Shown: one piece after another, positions 25,658 through 35,100 of the stretch | How the letters are laid out: every line of letters starts with the position of its first letter | Position numbering within the stretch: position 1 is the stretch's first letter | Assembly (NCBI RefSeq): GCF_963678635.1 | Contig: NC_087065.1 | Location: 18,429,623-18,493,622 of the forward strand | Direction of reading: 5' to 3' | DNA: 64,000 bases | DNA from: Symsagittifera roscoffensis | Taxonomy: Eukaryota > Xenacoelomorpha > Acoela > Convolutidae | Made by a program: the position numbers and the translations under genes | Notes under the pieces: generated by a model | Databases searched by the model: none | What the model was told of the DNA's origin: nothing | What the model saw: the letters and a program-made list of their open reading frames with translations, nothing else

Positions 25658-26345
25658 CTATTTTAGTGACAGTTATCGGATCAATTAGAGATGGTGTGCC
25701 ATTACCCCGGATCGCACAGTTGAACCCACCGAGGAAACCCGTTCCCTGAGAAATGCGGTACTGGCCATTTTGAACAAAAAAGGAGGAAAAAAAACAGAAC
25801 AAACGAAAACGCCGATGAAAAAGTTGAAGAAAGCAAGAGAAAGAATGAATCCTTTTTTTGTGATGATAGAACACGATAAGACACTTAGCTGGAGCAAAAA
25901 AGAAGAAAGGATGCTTAAATGGGACAGCCGGAGCGGATTCGTAGCCTCCTGTGCCACGAGATTGGATAGATAATAGTTTTTATCTCAGGAGGAGAACGGA
26001 ATGGGACGCCCCGTGCCCAGAAACTATCAGACTACGTGAGACTGAAATATGTACTTTTTAACTGCTGTGATGCCTTGAATAGTTGAATTAACTCCAATTT
26101 TACATAGTATTTCAGAGCATGAGTAGCTAGAAAAAGGAACGATCAATCCATCTCCAATAGATTTAGTAAAAAACTGTCATAGTAAATAATGGATTCCGAG
26201 CCGTGTTTTTTAATAGTGATCACGTAGTCTGGGAATCCGAGACCCAGCTACGTGGTTATTTTCGCATGTAAACGAAAACTGATCAAAAGTCTTTTGACTG
26301 ATGGCCTAAATATGGTAACTTTTAACTTAGGCCTAAACAGACAAG
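25658..26345 (+). repeat. LTR-like block, sense
   Basis: It follows the MITE-like copy in the same arrangement as 2385-3219. It is truncated at about 26,345, where a partial block C joins. Confidence 0.6.
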
Positions 26346-26589
26346 ACAAAAGTCCCATGTGTAGATTTTTTCTGACCATTTTTCTGATTTTGTCTGGATA
26401 GTTAGCGGTCTTCAATTTTTTTCACGCTAGCTTATTGCGCTGCCTTTTCGCCACTGGTTTTCGCCATTATGAGTTTGATTCTGAGTTTGATCTCCAAATA
26501 TGACTTTACTTTAAAATTCGAAACAATGTTTATTTTATTTTTATAAAGAGTTAACATTTTTTTTAAAATTTCTTATTTATATTATTGTG
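26346..26589. repeat. Partial array block C
   Basis: Only the last quarter of block C is present ('agtcccatgtgtagat' onward). No gene is recognised. Confidence 0.5.
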
Positions 26590-27617
26590 AAAAAAAATTG
26601 TTATTTATGAAAAAAATGTCAGATTCCGGAACGGACGGGAAAATACAAGTTCCTTGCCGTCCGATGATACCAAAAAAAGAGCGGAAGATGGAGACTACAC
26701 TTAAATCCACAGCATACGGTGACTTTTTGGTGGAGTATGTGAAGGGACCTAAATCGAAGTTGAGACAATTTGTTCATTGTAAAGTCGTGATCAAAGCAAT
26801 CATCAAGATAAAAGTTGTCTACGAGATCCAAACAAAATAATTTAACTCAGAGACAGTCGTAATGGCTATTGACTACCTAAAGAACCTATCAGAGCAAGAA
26901 ACGGCACTTCGTTATCCATTTTCAACCCTTTTGGAAAAATACGTTGATGGATATGATGTGATAAGAGGCCTGATTCACAACGACGGTTCCTTTTGCCGTT
27001 TTGTAAGAACAAGAATCGTGACATCTATAGAGGACGAGCGACGATCAGAGGCATCATCATCACACAGGCAAGAACCAGCAGATGAACACAAGTATGTCGC
27101 CACAATGTCTACTTCATTGTTATTTGCGGCGTTCAAGAGACGGTCAAAGCCAACTGATGCTCTTATTGTTAAGAATGATGTTATGAATCTAACGTCAGGA
27201 ACCATTGACCCAGAACGACTATTCTCCTCCGGGCGCTGACTAGGAATCACTTGCAGACCCGTATGTCGCCGAGAACCCACGGCCGAAACGTGTTTCAACA
27301 CAAAAATAAACCCGCGGTGTTATAAATACTTTGTGTTGTGCATTTCTCCAACTTAATTTTTATGCTAAAAGTGTTTTCATCGTGATCTCCAAAACTTTCA
27401 GCATAAAAAATTACCCTAAGAGATGGTCATTTTCAAATTCAGCATAAAAAATTACCCCTAAGAGTCAAGAGAAGAGCTAACGGATGAATGTTGTTTTTAT
27501 TCGAGTATTTGAATGCGAGTTCGAGAACTAAAGAAAGTACTCGACGAGTTTTCCGAAGCCAGTAATTGTTGGTTTCGAGTTTCGAGTACCTACATTTCAG
27601 AGTACTCGTAAGCCCTG
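26590..27617 (+). pseudogene. hAT transposase remnant, array copy 14, with right TIR
   Basis: The ATG at 26616 opens the MSDSGTDGK frame, and the second part (26862-27239) runs 125 aa to DPERLFSSGR. The right TIR ends at 27617 and is followed by AATTAGAG at 27618-27625, again the same target flank. It is very similar to copy 11. Confidence 0.65.
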
Positions 27618-27625
27618 AATTAGAG

Positions 27626-28170
27626 CTATTTTAGTGACAGTTATCGGATCCATTAGAGATATTGTGCCATTACCCCGGATCGACAGAGCTGAACCCGCCG
27701 AGGAAACCCGTTCCCTGAGAAATGCGGGACTGGCCACTTTGAACAAAAAAGGAGAAAAAAAACAGAACAAACGAAAACGCCGATGAAACAAGTTGAAGAA
27801 AGCAAGAGAAAAAATGAATCCTCTTTTTGTGACGAAAGAACACAATAAGACACTTAGCTGGAGCAGAAAAGAAGAAGAGATACTTAAGTGGGACAGCCGG
27901 AGAGGATCCGTAGCCTCCTGTGCCACGAGAATGGACAGATAATAGTTTTATCTCAGGAGGAGAACGGAATGGGACGCCCGTTGGCCAGAAACTATCAGAC
28001 TATGTGAGACTGTAATCTGTACTTTTTATTTGCTGTGATGCCCTGAATAGTTGAATTAACTCCAATTTTACATAGTATTTTAGAGCATGAGTAGCTAGAA
28101 AAAGGAACGATCAATCCATCCTCAATGGATTTAGTATAAAACTGTCAGTAGAAACATAGCAAATAATGAA
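27626..28170 (+). repeat. LTR-like block, sense, truncated
   Basis: It has the same start as other sense blocks and breaks off at about 28,170 within 'gtagaaacatagcaaataatg'. Confidence 0.55.
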
Positions 28171-28489
28171 TTTTAGCAATCAAAGCAATCAAGAAATTTA
28201 ATTTTCCAGATTAATCTGACCCTCTTTTTTTGTGCCGCATTCTTAGTGCAACGGAAAGTTCCGCTGTGCCATCCGCGGATTGATTCAATTCCAATAAACT
28301 TGAATCGGATAATTTCATCAAAACTTCAGAGGTTCAAATACTTCGTGTTTTAAATACTTCGCGATCTCCTGCGGTGTTTTAAATACTTCGTGATCTCCAA
28401 AACATTCAGCATACAAAATTACCCTGAGAGATGGTCATTTTCAATTTCAGCATAAAAATTTCCCCAACGAGTCAAGAGAAGAGCTAACG
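28171..28489. repeat. Rearranged fragments of block C and hAT tail
   Basis: A partial block C (28,190-28,330) is joined to a short local triplication containing 'ttaaatacttcg' and 'cgatctcc' words, then to a hAT 3' tail. This is a recombination scar with no gene. Confidence 0.45.
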
Positions 28490-28625
28490 GATGAATGTTG
28501 TTTTGTTTCGATTATTTGAAATGCGAGTTTGAGAACTTAAGAAAATACTCGACGAGTTTTCCGAAGCGAGTAATTGTTGGTTTCGAGTTTAGAGTAGCTA
28601 CGTTTTAGAGTACTCGTAAGCCCTG
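28490..28625 (+). mobile_element. hAT right end only
   Basis: The GCGAGTTTGAG... subterminal repeats and the CGTAAGCCCTG end at 28625 are present, followed by AATTAGAG at 28626-28633. The left end and coding remnant are missing. Confidence 0.6.
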
Positions 28626-28633
28626 AATTAGAG

Positions 28634-29569
28634 CTATTTCAGTGACAGCTATCGGATCCATTAGAGATTGTGTGCCACATCCCCGGATCGGCACAGTTGA
28701 ACCCGCTGAGGCACTAGAAAAGGGACGATAAAGGCCTTAGCATCGGATTATCACTGAAAAAGAGGGTCGGAATATTCTAGATTTTTTTAATTTTACTTTT
28801 TCGATTCGAACTAGATCATTTCTTAGAAATGCGAGACTGGCGAGTTTGGACGAAAAAAGAGAAAAAAAAACAGAATAAACGAAAACGCCGATGAAACAAG
28901 TTGAAGAGAGCAAGAGAAAAAACGAATCTTCTTTTTGTGACGATAGAACACGATAAGACACTTTGCTGGAGCAGAAAAGAAGAAAGGATGCTTAATAGGG
29001 ACAGCCAGAGTGGATCCGTAGCCTCCCGTGACACGAGATTGGATAGATAATAGCTTCATCTCAGGAGGAGAACGGAATGGGACGCCCGTTGCCCAGAAAA
29101 TATCAGACTATGTGAGACTGTAATATGTACTTTTTAACTGCTGTGATGGCCTGAATAGTTGAATTAACTCCAGTCTTACATATTATTCCAGAGCATGAGT
29201 AGCTAGAAAAAGGAACGATCAATCCATCCCAAATGGATTTAGTATATAACTGTCAGTAAAAACTTAGTAAATAATGGATTCCGAGAGGTGATTTTTAATA
29301 GTGATCACGTTTTCTGGGCATCCGAGACCCAGCTATGTGGTTATTTTCGCATGTAAACGAAAACTGATTGAAAGTCGTTTGACTGATTGCCTAATAATGG
29401 TAACTTTTTACTTAGGCCTAAACAGACAAGACAACTAACTAGGTCTAGACGGTGAAAAAATAAAAGAATGAAGGTAGCTGACGCCTGCCAGTCGTCCATA
29501 GGTGCTCTTTCTACGCTCCTTCACTATGTATCGACCAATTCCTCTCCTTCAACTACTCGTTCTCTGTTA
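28634..29569 (+). repeat. LTR-like block, sense, with a small insertion
   Basis: This is the standard sense block, interrupted near 28,710-28,810 by about 100 bp ('ggacgataaaggccttagc...') not seen in the other copies. Confidence 0.55.
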
Positions 29570-30261
29570 GCATCAGTTATCAATTAGTTAAATTAGTTCC
29601 TTTAAGGGCATCAGAGCAGCTTAAAGGATGCAAATTTTTTGAAAAGACTCATTATACGGCGGGTTTCCAATTCCAATGTCACCGAGAGTTGACGTTGTTA
29701 TCTTCTCTTTTCATCTGGTTAGAATGTTCGGTTCCGTCCCCAGTGTGCCACTCAACCCTCTGGGTCCACTTGATCTAGCGATTAGGTTGTTTATCACGCA
29801 AGCGTGTTATATTCAATATGTCTTCTTTCTCTCATGTAACCGACTGTTTGTCGGTACTTTTTCTGACGTGGGTGTGTGACACATTGTTGCAATATAAATG
29901 CAGTTTTTTTATTTCGCAGAAATTTTTCTGTTGGAATCGGAATTTTATAAAATAAATTTTCCAGAATAATCTCACCCTTCTTTTTTGTGCCGCATTTTTA
30001 GTGCAACGGAAGGTTCCTCTGTGCCATCCGCGGAATGGCTCATTTTTCCAATAAACTTGAATCGGATATTTTCATCAAAATTTCAGATATTCTCTCTATC
30101 ATTGGCTTCAAAAAGTCCCATGTGTGGATTTTTTGTGACCATTTTTTCTGATTTTGTCTGCACAGTTAGCGGAGCGGTCTTTAATTTTTTTCTCGCTAGT
30201 TCATCGCGCTGCCTTCGTGTTCCGTTCCGCCAGTGATTTTTGCCATTATGAGTTTGATTCT
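29570..30261. repeat. Array block C, copy 5, right edge of the array
   Basis: Block C runs to 'attatgagtttgattctgag' and stops abruptly at about 30,261, where unrelated sequence begins. This is the boundary of the compound-repeat array. Confidence 0.55.
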
Positions 30262-30581
30262 GAGAAAATCATCTGAATTTTTCGGGTATGTTTTGGCGTT
30301 TCATATTTTTACGATTAGATGGATTTCTGTATCGCAAGTGGTGGGAAGCTCAGATTCGCATGTTTTTAAATTTTGTCCACCAGTGTTTCTGACGTTAAAT
30401 CAATCGATATAGGACTTGTTCTACTTTCTCTTGCTGTGTTTCATTATGGGCGAAGGTTGCATAAGGTTTACGGCGGGGCAGGTCAAAATTTATATGTCAT
30501 TGCAGTTAATTGAGATTTTCCGTTGCTATTAATTGATTCATTTCTGGCCGATTACAATTGATTGCTCTCCCAGTTTATTTT
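30262..30581. other. Unique-looking spacer before the giant retrotransposon
   Basis: These 320 bases have no repeat partner that I can see in the window, and no gene. They form the left flank of the retrotransposon insertion, ending 'cagtttatttt'. Confidence 0.5.
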
Positions 30582-30905
30582 TGTGACATTCGACCAGAAT
30601 GTGCCAAAATGCAATCTCTGCAGAATTCGAATTTTTAGCAGCCAGCCTTCCGGATTAGTGATTTTTAAGGATTAAGAACGTTATTTGAACGATTGAACAA
30701 AACGTGAAGGTTGAAGGATTCGGAAATTGCTAATTTTTAAATTTTCGAAGTGATTACGTAACATTTCTGAGAAACGTCAGAAACGGCCATTTTGGCAAAA
30801 AACAGCTAAAAAGCAACAAAACAACATTAGCTGCGATTGCGAGAAGTACGGAAATTGTGAGAAAAAACGACAACAAATCACGGAGTTAACAGAAAGCACT
30901 CCGAG

Positions 30906-30937
30906 TTGCAACTATTGTGTCGCTACAATAGTTGCAA
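30906..30937 (+). promoter_or_regulatory. Perfect 13-bp hairpin in U3
   Basis: The arms TTGCAACTATTGT and ACAATAGTTGCAA enclose the loop GTCGCT. The 3' LTR keeps it unchanged at 50346-50377 although the LTRs differ elsewhere. In RNA it would lie in the 3' untranslated end; its role is not known. Confidence 0.6.
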
Positions 30938-30972
30938 GGCCGTTGCAGATAACGGTGAAGGGTGGAAGACAG

Positions 30973-31037
30973 CCTTCCGGATTACGAAGAAATCAAGATT
31001 AACGAGCTTGATTCAGTGGATTCAAGAATCCGGAAGG
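30973..31037 (+). promoter_or_regulatory. Two-tier hairpin with CCTTCCGGATT / AATCCGGAAGG stem
   Basis: An 11-bp perfect outer stem (30973-30983 with 31027-31037) encloses a 7-bp inner stem AATCAAG/CTTGATT (30991-30997 with 31007-31013). Two related structures occur in the leader near 31,661 and 32,698. Its repeated use suggests an RNA packaging, dimerisation or export signal, which is inference. Confidence 0.55.
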
Positions 31038-31421
31038 GTTTCGGAACTGAGACTTTTATCCTTTTATAAAGACTTTTAGCTTCTTGTCATGTCCTGATTT
31101 GAATTTAATTAACAACTGGATTCATTTTGATAAGGATGAGAAGCTAGGAGTTGGGGGAAAGGGTTGATCCATCTTCGATGGAGATGATGATTTTTATCTA
31201 CTGAACAAAAACAATAATATAATAAATAGTAGTAGCATTGTTTTTAGGAGTGACCTCGTGGTCTGGGGATACTGAGACCCAGCCATGAGCTCACTATTCC
31301 TGCATGTAATTAAGTTAATTTGAGTGTTTTGACCGAAGCCGAAAGCAGTAACGTTTTTTTGTCGACCCGATGTTAGAAAAGACCACCAAAAGTACTGGCT
31401 TGGTAGAGACGGTGAAAAGCA

Positions 31422-31427
31422 TATAAA
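31422..31427 (+). promoter_or_regulatory. TATA box of the 5' LTR
   Basis: TATAAA lies within GCATATAAAGCTCTG, 80 bp before the LTR end. A start site about 25-30 bases downstream would leave a short R-U5. The 3' LTR has the same word at 50862-50867. Confidence 0.6.
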
Positions 31428-31519
31428 GCTCTGTTTAGACGTTAGCCAGTCGTCTTAGGACTTAGTTTTATTTTCCGTCGATATGTATCTTCCGGGCGAA
31501 TGTTACATACATGATTTTA

Positions 31520-31536
31520 TGGCGCTCCTGGGTGTT
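31520..31536 (+). other. Candidate tRNA primer-binding site
   Basis: TGGCGCTCCTGGGTGTT begins 12 bases after the LTR end. TGG would pair with the CCA tail of a tRNA ending ...CCAGGAGCGCCA. The distance is larger than usual, and the matching tRNA was not checked. Confidence 0.45.
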
Positions 31537-31660
31537 ATTCTTTTTTAACATCATGGCCGGCAGAACCGTTAACGAGCACTCCGCGCCGAGCGGATGCTCA
31601 CATTAACGCCCTTTATAGGCCTAAACCGCCGGGGCGGAAGGGTAGTTCGGAACGCGTAAG

Positions 31661-31725
31661 CCTTCCGGATTACCGTGAATAGCTTTTTAACCTAGTTAAG
31701 ACCGAATATTCACGAACCAGGAAGG
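31661..31725 (+). promoter_or_regulatory. Leader hairpin of the CCTTCC...GGAAGG class
   Basis: CCTTCC at 31661-31666 pairs with GGAAGG at 31720-31725, and CGTGAATA at 31674-31681 pairs with TATTCACG at 31707-31714. This repeats the layout of the LTR hairpin with a different inner stem. Confidence 0.5.
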
Positions 31726-31925
31726 GTGGGGGGATTCGCGGTCCCGTCTTTTCCTGAATGGTCCGTGACCAAAAACACTTAAAGATATATATAAAACCAA
31801 ACAAAAAGTAGTATAGTACCCAAGAAAAACAAAAAACATAAAAAAATAACCGAAAAAACCAAAAACAGTAAAAAAAGTTTAAAAAAATCAGTAGAAATCA
31901 TCCCCCCCGACAAGATATGATCCGA

Positions 31926-31941
31926 CCCCCCCCCCCCCCCC
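31926..31941 (+). repeat. Poly(C) tract of 16
   Basis: Sixteen C residues follow a 7-C run at 31902-31908. Their length may be uncertain in the assembly. Confidence 0.8.
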
Positions 31942-32304
31942 GTTTGTTGTTGATAGATATATTGTTGTTACAGGCATTTATATCAGTCAGGATCGTTACG
32001 ATCAGTTTTGTAGCCCGTTTGTGAGGCTTGTACTGTAGGGTTATTTGAGCATTTAAGCACGTTAATGATAAATTGCGCTCAATCCGGAAGGGTCAGCTGA
32101 TTTGCGCTCAATTCGGAAGGGTCTTGAGAGAAGACTGATCCGGCAAGCAGTACAAGGAGCAACAAGAAGGGGCTCAACGACAACAACAATCGACTGTTGG
32201 GTATCGTTAACAAGTTTTGTATCCCTTTTGGTACAAAAAATTAAGATAGCAATCTGTGGGGGGCTCGACAGTGCTGCACTGTAGTGACCCTTCACCGAAC
32301 TGCG

Positions 32305-32337
32305 AATATCCGAGTTAAGCACCTTAATTCGGATATT
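32305..32337 (+). promoter_or_regulatory. Leader hairpin AATATCCGA / TCGGATATT
   Basis: A 9-bp perfect stem (32305-32313 with 32329-32337) with a 15-base loop lies just after a GACCCTTCACC word that is repeated at about 33,251. Confidence 0.5.
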
Positions 32338-32697
32338 AAACAAACCCGGAGGAAACAACGAAAACAGACCGGTTTTTAGGGTCAAAATAGCGATATTTTG
32401 ATTCCCCCACAAGTCGCGATTTTTGAGATACCGATATTTTTTGAAACGGAAAAAAGCGCTAAGTTAGTGTGTTACATCGTAACTGCACTACCATAATAGA
32501 TAGAACCCGTTAAGTTTAGTTCAGAAGTGGTTGGAACTAATTTGGTACCGAAAACCGAAATTTCGTGATTTTTGAGAAAACGAAACACTATAAATTCAGA
32601 AAATTTTTTGAAATTTTTGAGTTAGGACAGTAAAAATAGTTGTTCGGACAACGTCCACTAGTGAATCTACAAGTTTTAAAACCCGCTACCCGAAAGG

Positions 32698-32755
32698 CTT
32701 CCGGGTTGCAGAGAAATCGAACGTGTTTGATTTGGTGGATTCATCAATCCGGAGG
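32698..32755 (+). promoter_or_regulatory. Leader hairpin homologous to the LTR hairpin
   Basis: CTTCCGGGTT (32698-32707) pairs with AATCCGGAGG (32746-32755) using two G-U pairs. AAATCGA (32714-32720) pairs with TTGATTT (32727-32733) using one. The intervening words match the LTR hairpin at 30973-31037, so the structure is duplicated and tolerates RNA-type wobble. Confidence 0.55.
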
Positions 32756-33424
32756 GGTACAGGTAGCATAGTTTTTTTGCAAATTTTTTCAACTAAAGCG
32801 TTTTAGATCGGGTCTTTTGCATTGAACTAGAAGAGTATCAATAATTTTTAGGTCGAATGGACCAGAATTGCGGAAAAAGTTAGACGGAACCTATAAGAGA
32901 TAAATTTTTTGAGTTTAGAAAAAAGACGTTTTGGTTAATAACTTTGGAACTACTAGGCATATTGAGTTGATCTTGGTACCAATAGATCAGAAATTAGCTG
33001 AGCTTACTGATAGGGACAAAATTTTTTCGGAAAAGTAAGCGTGAAAATTTTTTTGAGATTGTTTTTAGCAAATTCACCAATTTAGGAAGGTAGACCCTTC
33101 ACGTTTTGTAAATTTCTTTTAGAAAAGCCCTTATACCCCTACCAAAAGGTAATAGCGGTTGAATAAAGTAACTTTAGGCTGTGCTAGACGAAAAGGGAAG
33201 GCTAAAGGCACAGCAAAACCCTAATCGAGCCGAAGTTAGGCGAGCGATAAGACCCTTCACCGTTAGTGTGAATTGTAAAATAAGAGGCTTAACTTCAATC
33301 CGGAAGGGTCTAGGAAAGTAGTACATACCCTTCCTAGTTAATTGAAAAAGCAAAATTGCATCGGAGAACGTATCCGGAGGGGTATAGGTTGACAGAAGGA
33401 AATCTCCGAAAAGCTACTTTTACG

Positions 33425-33628
33425 AATCCGGAGGGCTCCCAATCCGGAGGGGTCAAAATTTTTTCAAATTAGGAGGGGTCCGAATCCGGAGGGGTCTTAT
33501 AGTTGCTAAATCGGAGGGGTCCAAATCCGGAGGGGTCTTCTATTAACTAACTCAGAGGGGTCCCAATCCGGAGGGGTCTAGATTTTGTTGATTCGGAAGG
33601 CTCCTATTTGTGCCAATCCGGAGGGGTA
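33425..33628 (+). repeat. Tandem AATCCGGAGGGGTC repeats in the leader
   Basis: The word occurs intact at 33441, 33483, 33524, 33565 and, ending GGGGTAT, at 33615. Degenerate copies such as AAATCGGAGGGGTCC lie between them, giving a period of about 41-42 bp. Similar single words occur at 32081, 32110, 32746, 33297 and 33371. They lie 200 bases before the protease start. Confidence 0.75.
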
Positions 33629-33833
33629 TTATTTTATTAAAGGACTAAGGTAGACGGAAGAAAGACGAAAGTGAGAGGTATTAGGTTATTAGCACACAGG
33701 CTGGGTATCAGTGACTGCACTGGTAACTTGCCTTTCAATAAGAACCAGACCAAAACAAAACAGGTCCGAACTCGGATATTCGCGACACTAAGTCTATATT
33801 AAAAACAGCGTCCGCAGGATAGGCCATGACGCC

Positions 33834-34628
33834 ATGATGGAGCAAGACGCAGTACACATTGGGTATGAAGCAGATGTGACTGCACATCTGCTCGACACCA
33901 ACGGAACAAAACTCGGAGTCACAGGGCTTCTGGACACAGGAGCGGTAGTGAGTGTGATGCCGATAAAAACTTGGGAAAGAATGGGCTTCACGCGGGAAGA
34001 TCTAATTCCAACGAATCTCCGACTGGCCGCCGCCAATCGAGGAGCTATCTACGTGACCGGAAGAACACCAATAACGGTCCTCCACATGGGAGGACGGGAT
34101 CTTTGGATGAGCTTCCTGGTGGTAGAGATCCTGGACGACGCCGACCAATTCATCTTGGGCAGAGACTTTGTCAGGATTTTTGACGTGATGATTGACTTGA
34201 ACAACGGTCTGATACGGATTAGAAACCCGGACCGAAAGTATGTTAAGAGACCAATTAATAGGATAATAACAGACGAAAACAAGGTACCAATTTTTTTGGA
34301 TAGAAAAGTAAAATTGCAACCAGGGCAGGCTGTGGTAGCAATTTCTAGAATGAGAAATTTGAAATCGTTAAGTGATAGTAAACAGGTTTGCTTAGTACCG
34401 AATCCAAATAGTCAGAGTTCGGTGATTTTAGGCCGGAGCTTCTCGGTAACGCAAAACGGACTGTGTGTCAGTGTGTTGTTGAAAACACTGGACACCACGG
34501 TTTCAATCCAGCGTGGAAAGAAGCTTGGCTACGCTTTGCCGATGAGGACCGACTATGAGGAGACACAAAACTTGAAGAGATATAGTGTGAAAGACTGTCC
34601 TAATCATGCCAATAAAGATAAAATTTAA
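33834..34628 (+). CDS. Retropepsin-like aspartic protease ORF
   Basis: The 264-aa frame carries the retroviral-type aspartic protease signature: LLDTGAVVSV with the catalytic Asp near residue 34, then a flap region and FILGRDFV near residue 110, which matches the ILG(R/K)DF motif of Ty3/gypsy proteases. Such enzymes act as dimers and cut the polyprotein during particle maturation. The start at 33834 is the first ATG after an in-frame TAA at 33789. The tail beyond residue 130 is basic and of unknown role. It ends in a TAA at 34626; the pol-like sequence that follows is in other frames. As the first ORF after the leader it replaces the usual gag. Confidence 0.85.
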   Translation: MMEQDAVHIGYEADVTAHLLDTNGTKLGVTGLLDTGAVVSVMPIKTWERMGFTREDLIPTNLRLAAANRGAIYVTGRTPITVLHMGGRDLWMSFLVVEILDDADQFILGRDFVRIFDVMIDLNNGLIRIRNPDRKYVKRPINRIITDENKVPIFLDRKVKLQPGQAVVAISRMRNLKSLSDSKQVCLVPNPNSQSSVILGRSFSVTQNGLCVSVLLKTLDTTVSIQRGKKLGYALPMRTDYEETQNLKRYSVKDCPNHANKDKI

Positions 34629-34669
34629 AAGAGGATTAATGAATTAAAATCTATTCATAAAAGGTTTCA

Positions 34670-34828
34670 ATGAAATCCGAAACGGACGACGGCTTATCAA
34701 GCTGCTCGAATTTTCCGGAACGCCCCTCGTCATATGAACTAGAATCTGACAAACCGGTTTTGCCAGAGATAGAACATTTAAAAGGGAAAATAGGTGAGGG
34801 AGATTTCAAAAATTGCGGGACCTCCTAA
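34670..34828 (+). pseudogene. Pre-RT segment of pol, in a different frame
   Basis: This 52-aa frame contains LPEIEHLKGKIGEGDF, the kind of linker found just before the reverse transcriptase in Ty3/gypsy pol. It is offset from both the protease frame and the next RT piece, so it marks two frame changes within about 200 bp. Confidence 0.5.
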
Positions 34829-35100
34829 ATCGGAACGCAGATGTATTTTCAAAACATAAGGCGGATATCGGTTGCTGTAATTTCGTCGAACACGAAATCG
34901 AACTAGAAGAGGGCGCCGTTCCCCATAGGGAAGGCGCAAGGCGAATGACGCCACACAAATTGGAAGCGTGCCGAGCGGAAATAGAAATGTTGCTTGAATA
35001 CGACATGATAGAACCCTCGAAATCGCCATGGGCTTGCGGGGTAGTAATGTCGAAAAAGAAAGGGGGCAGCTTAGATTTTGTTGTGACTTTCGTTACTTGA
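34798..35100 (+). pseudogene. Reverse transcriptase, N-terminal part
   Basis: The frame encodes the fingers region: RNADVFSKHKADIG, HEIELEEGAVP and IEPSKSPWACGVVMSKKKGG, which match the start of Ty3/gypsy RT. It lacks an ATG and leaves the RT frame at a GGGGG run near 35,064, where one base is missing relative to the continuing frame. This could be a mutation or an assembly error; the run is not a standard slippery heptamer. Confidence 0.75.

Larger units (their letters stand above)
30582..31507 (+). repeat. 5' LTR
   Basis: It begins TGTGACATTCG and ends CGAATGTTACA, an 11-bp imperfect inverted terminus with the usual TG...CA. It contains two strong hairpins (30906-30937 and 30973-31037), an AATAAA at 31221 and a TATA box at 31422. 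Confidence 0.93.
31508..33833 (+). other. 2.3-kb structured untranslated leader
   Basis: There is no long open frame between the 5' LTR and the protease, so the expected gag is absent here. The leader holds a candidate primer site, an A-rich stretch (31,780-31,900), runs of 7 and 16 C (31902-31908, 31926-31941), several stable hairpins closed by CCCTTCC/GGAAGGG-type arms, and a dense AATCCGGAGGGGTC repeat near its 3' end. The order resembles the leaders of RNA viruses with internal ribosome entry, but that is analogy only. Confidence 0.6.

Noticed and set aside
25770-25973. Lysine-rich small frame MNKKGGKK...
   Set aside because: It falls in the A-rich part of an LTR-like block that has frame-disrupting differences in the other copies.
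32102-32284. 60-aa frame in the leader as a remnant gag
   Set aside because: It is short, basic, repetitive and without zinc knuckle or capsid motifs; it is likely to be chance.
33425-33628. CRISPR-like array
   Set aside because: Repeats of about 14 bp with irregular degenerate copies between them, in a eukaryotic retroelement leader, do not fit a CRISPR array.
35056-35072. AAAGGGGGC as a programmed -1 frameshift site in RT
   Set aside because: It does not fit X XXY YYZ in the incoming frame, and a shift inside the RT fingers has no known precedent. A lost base in a G run is simpler.
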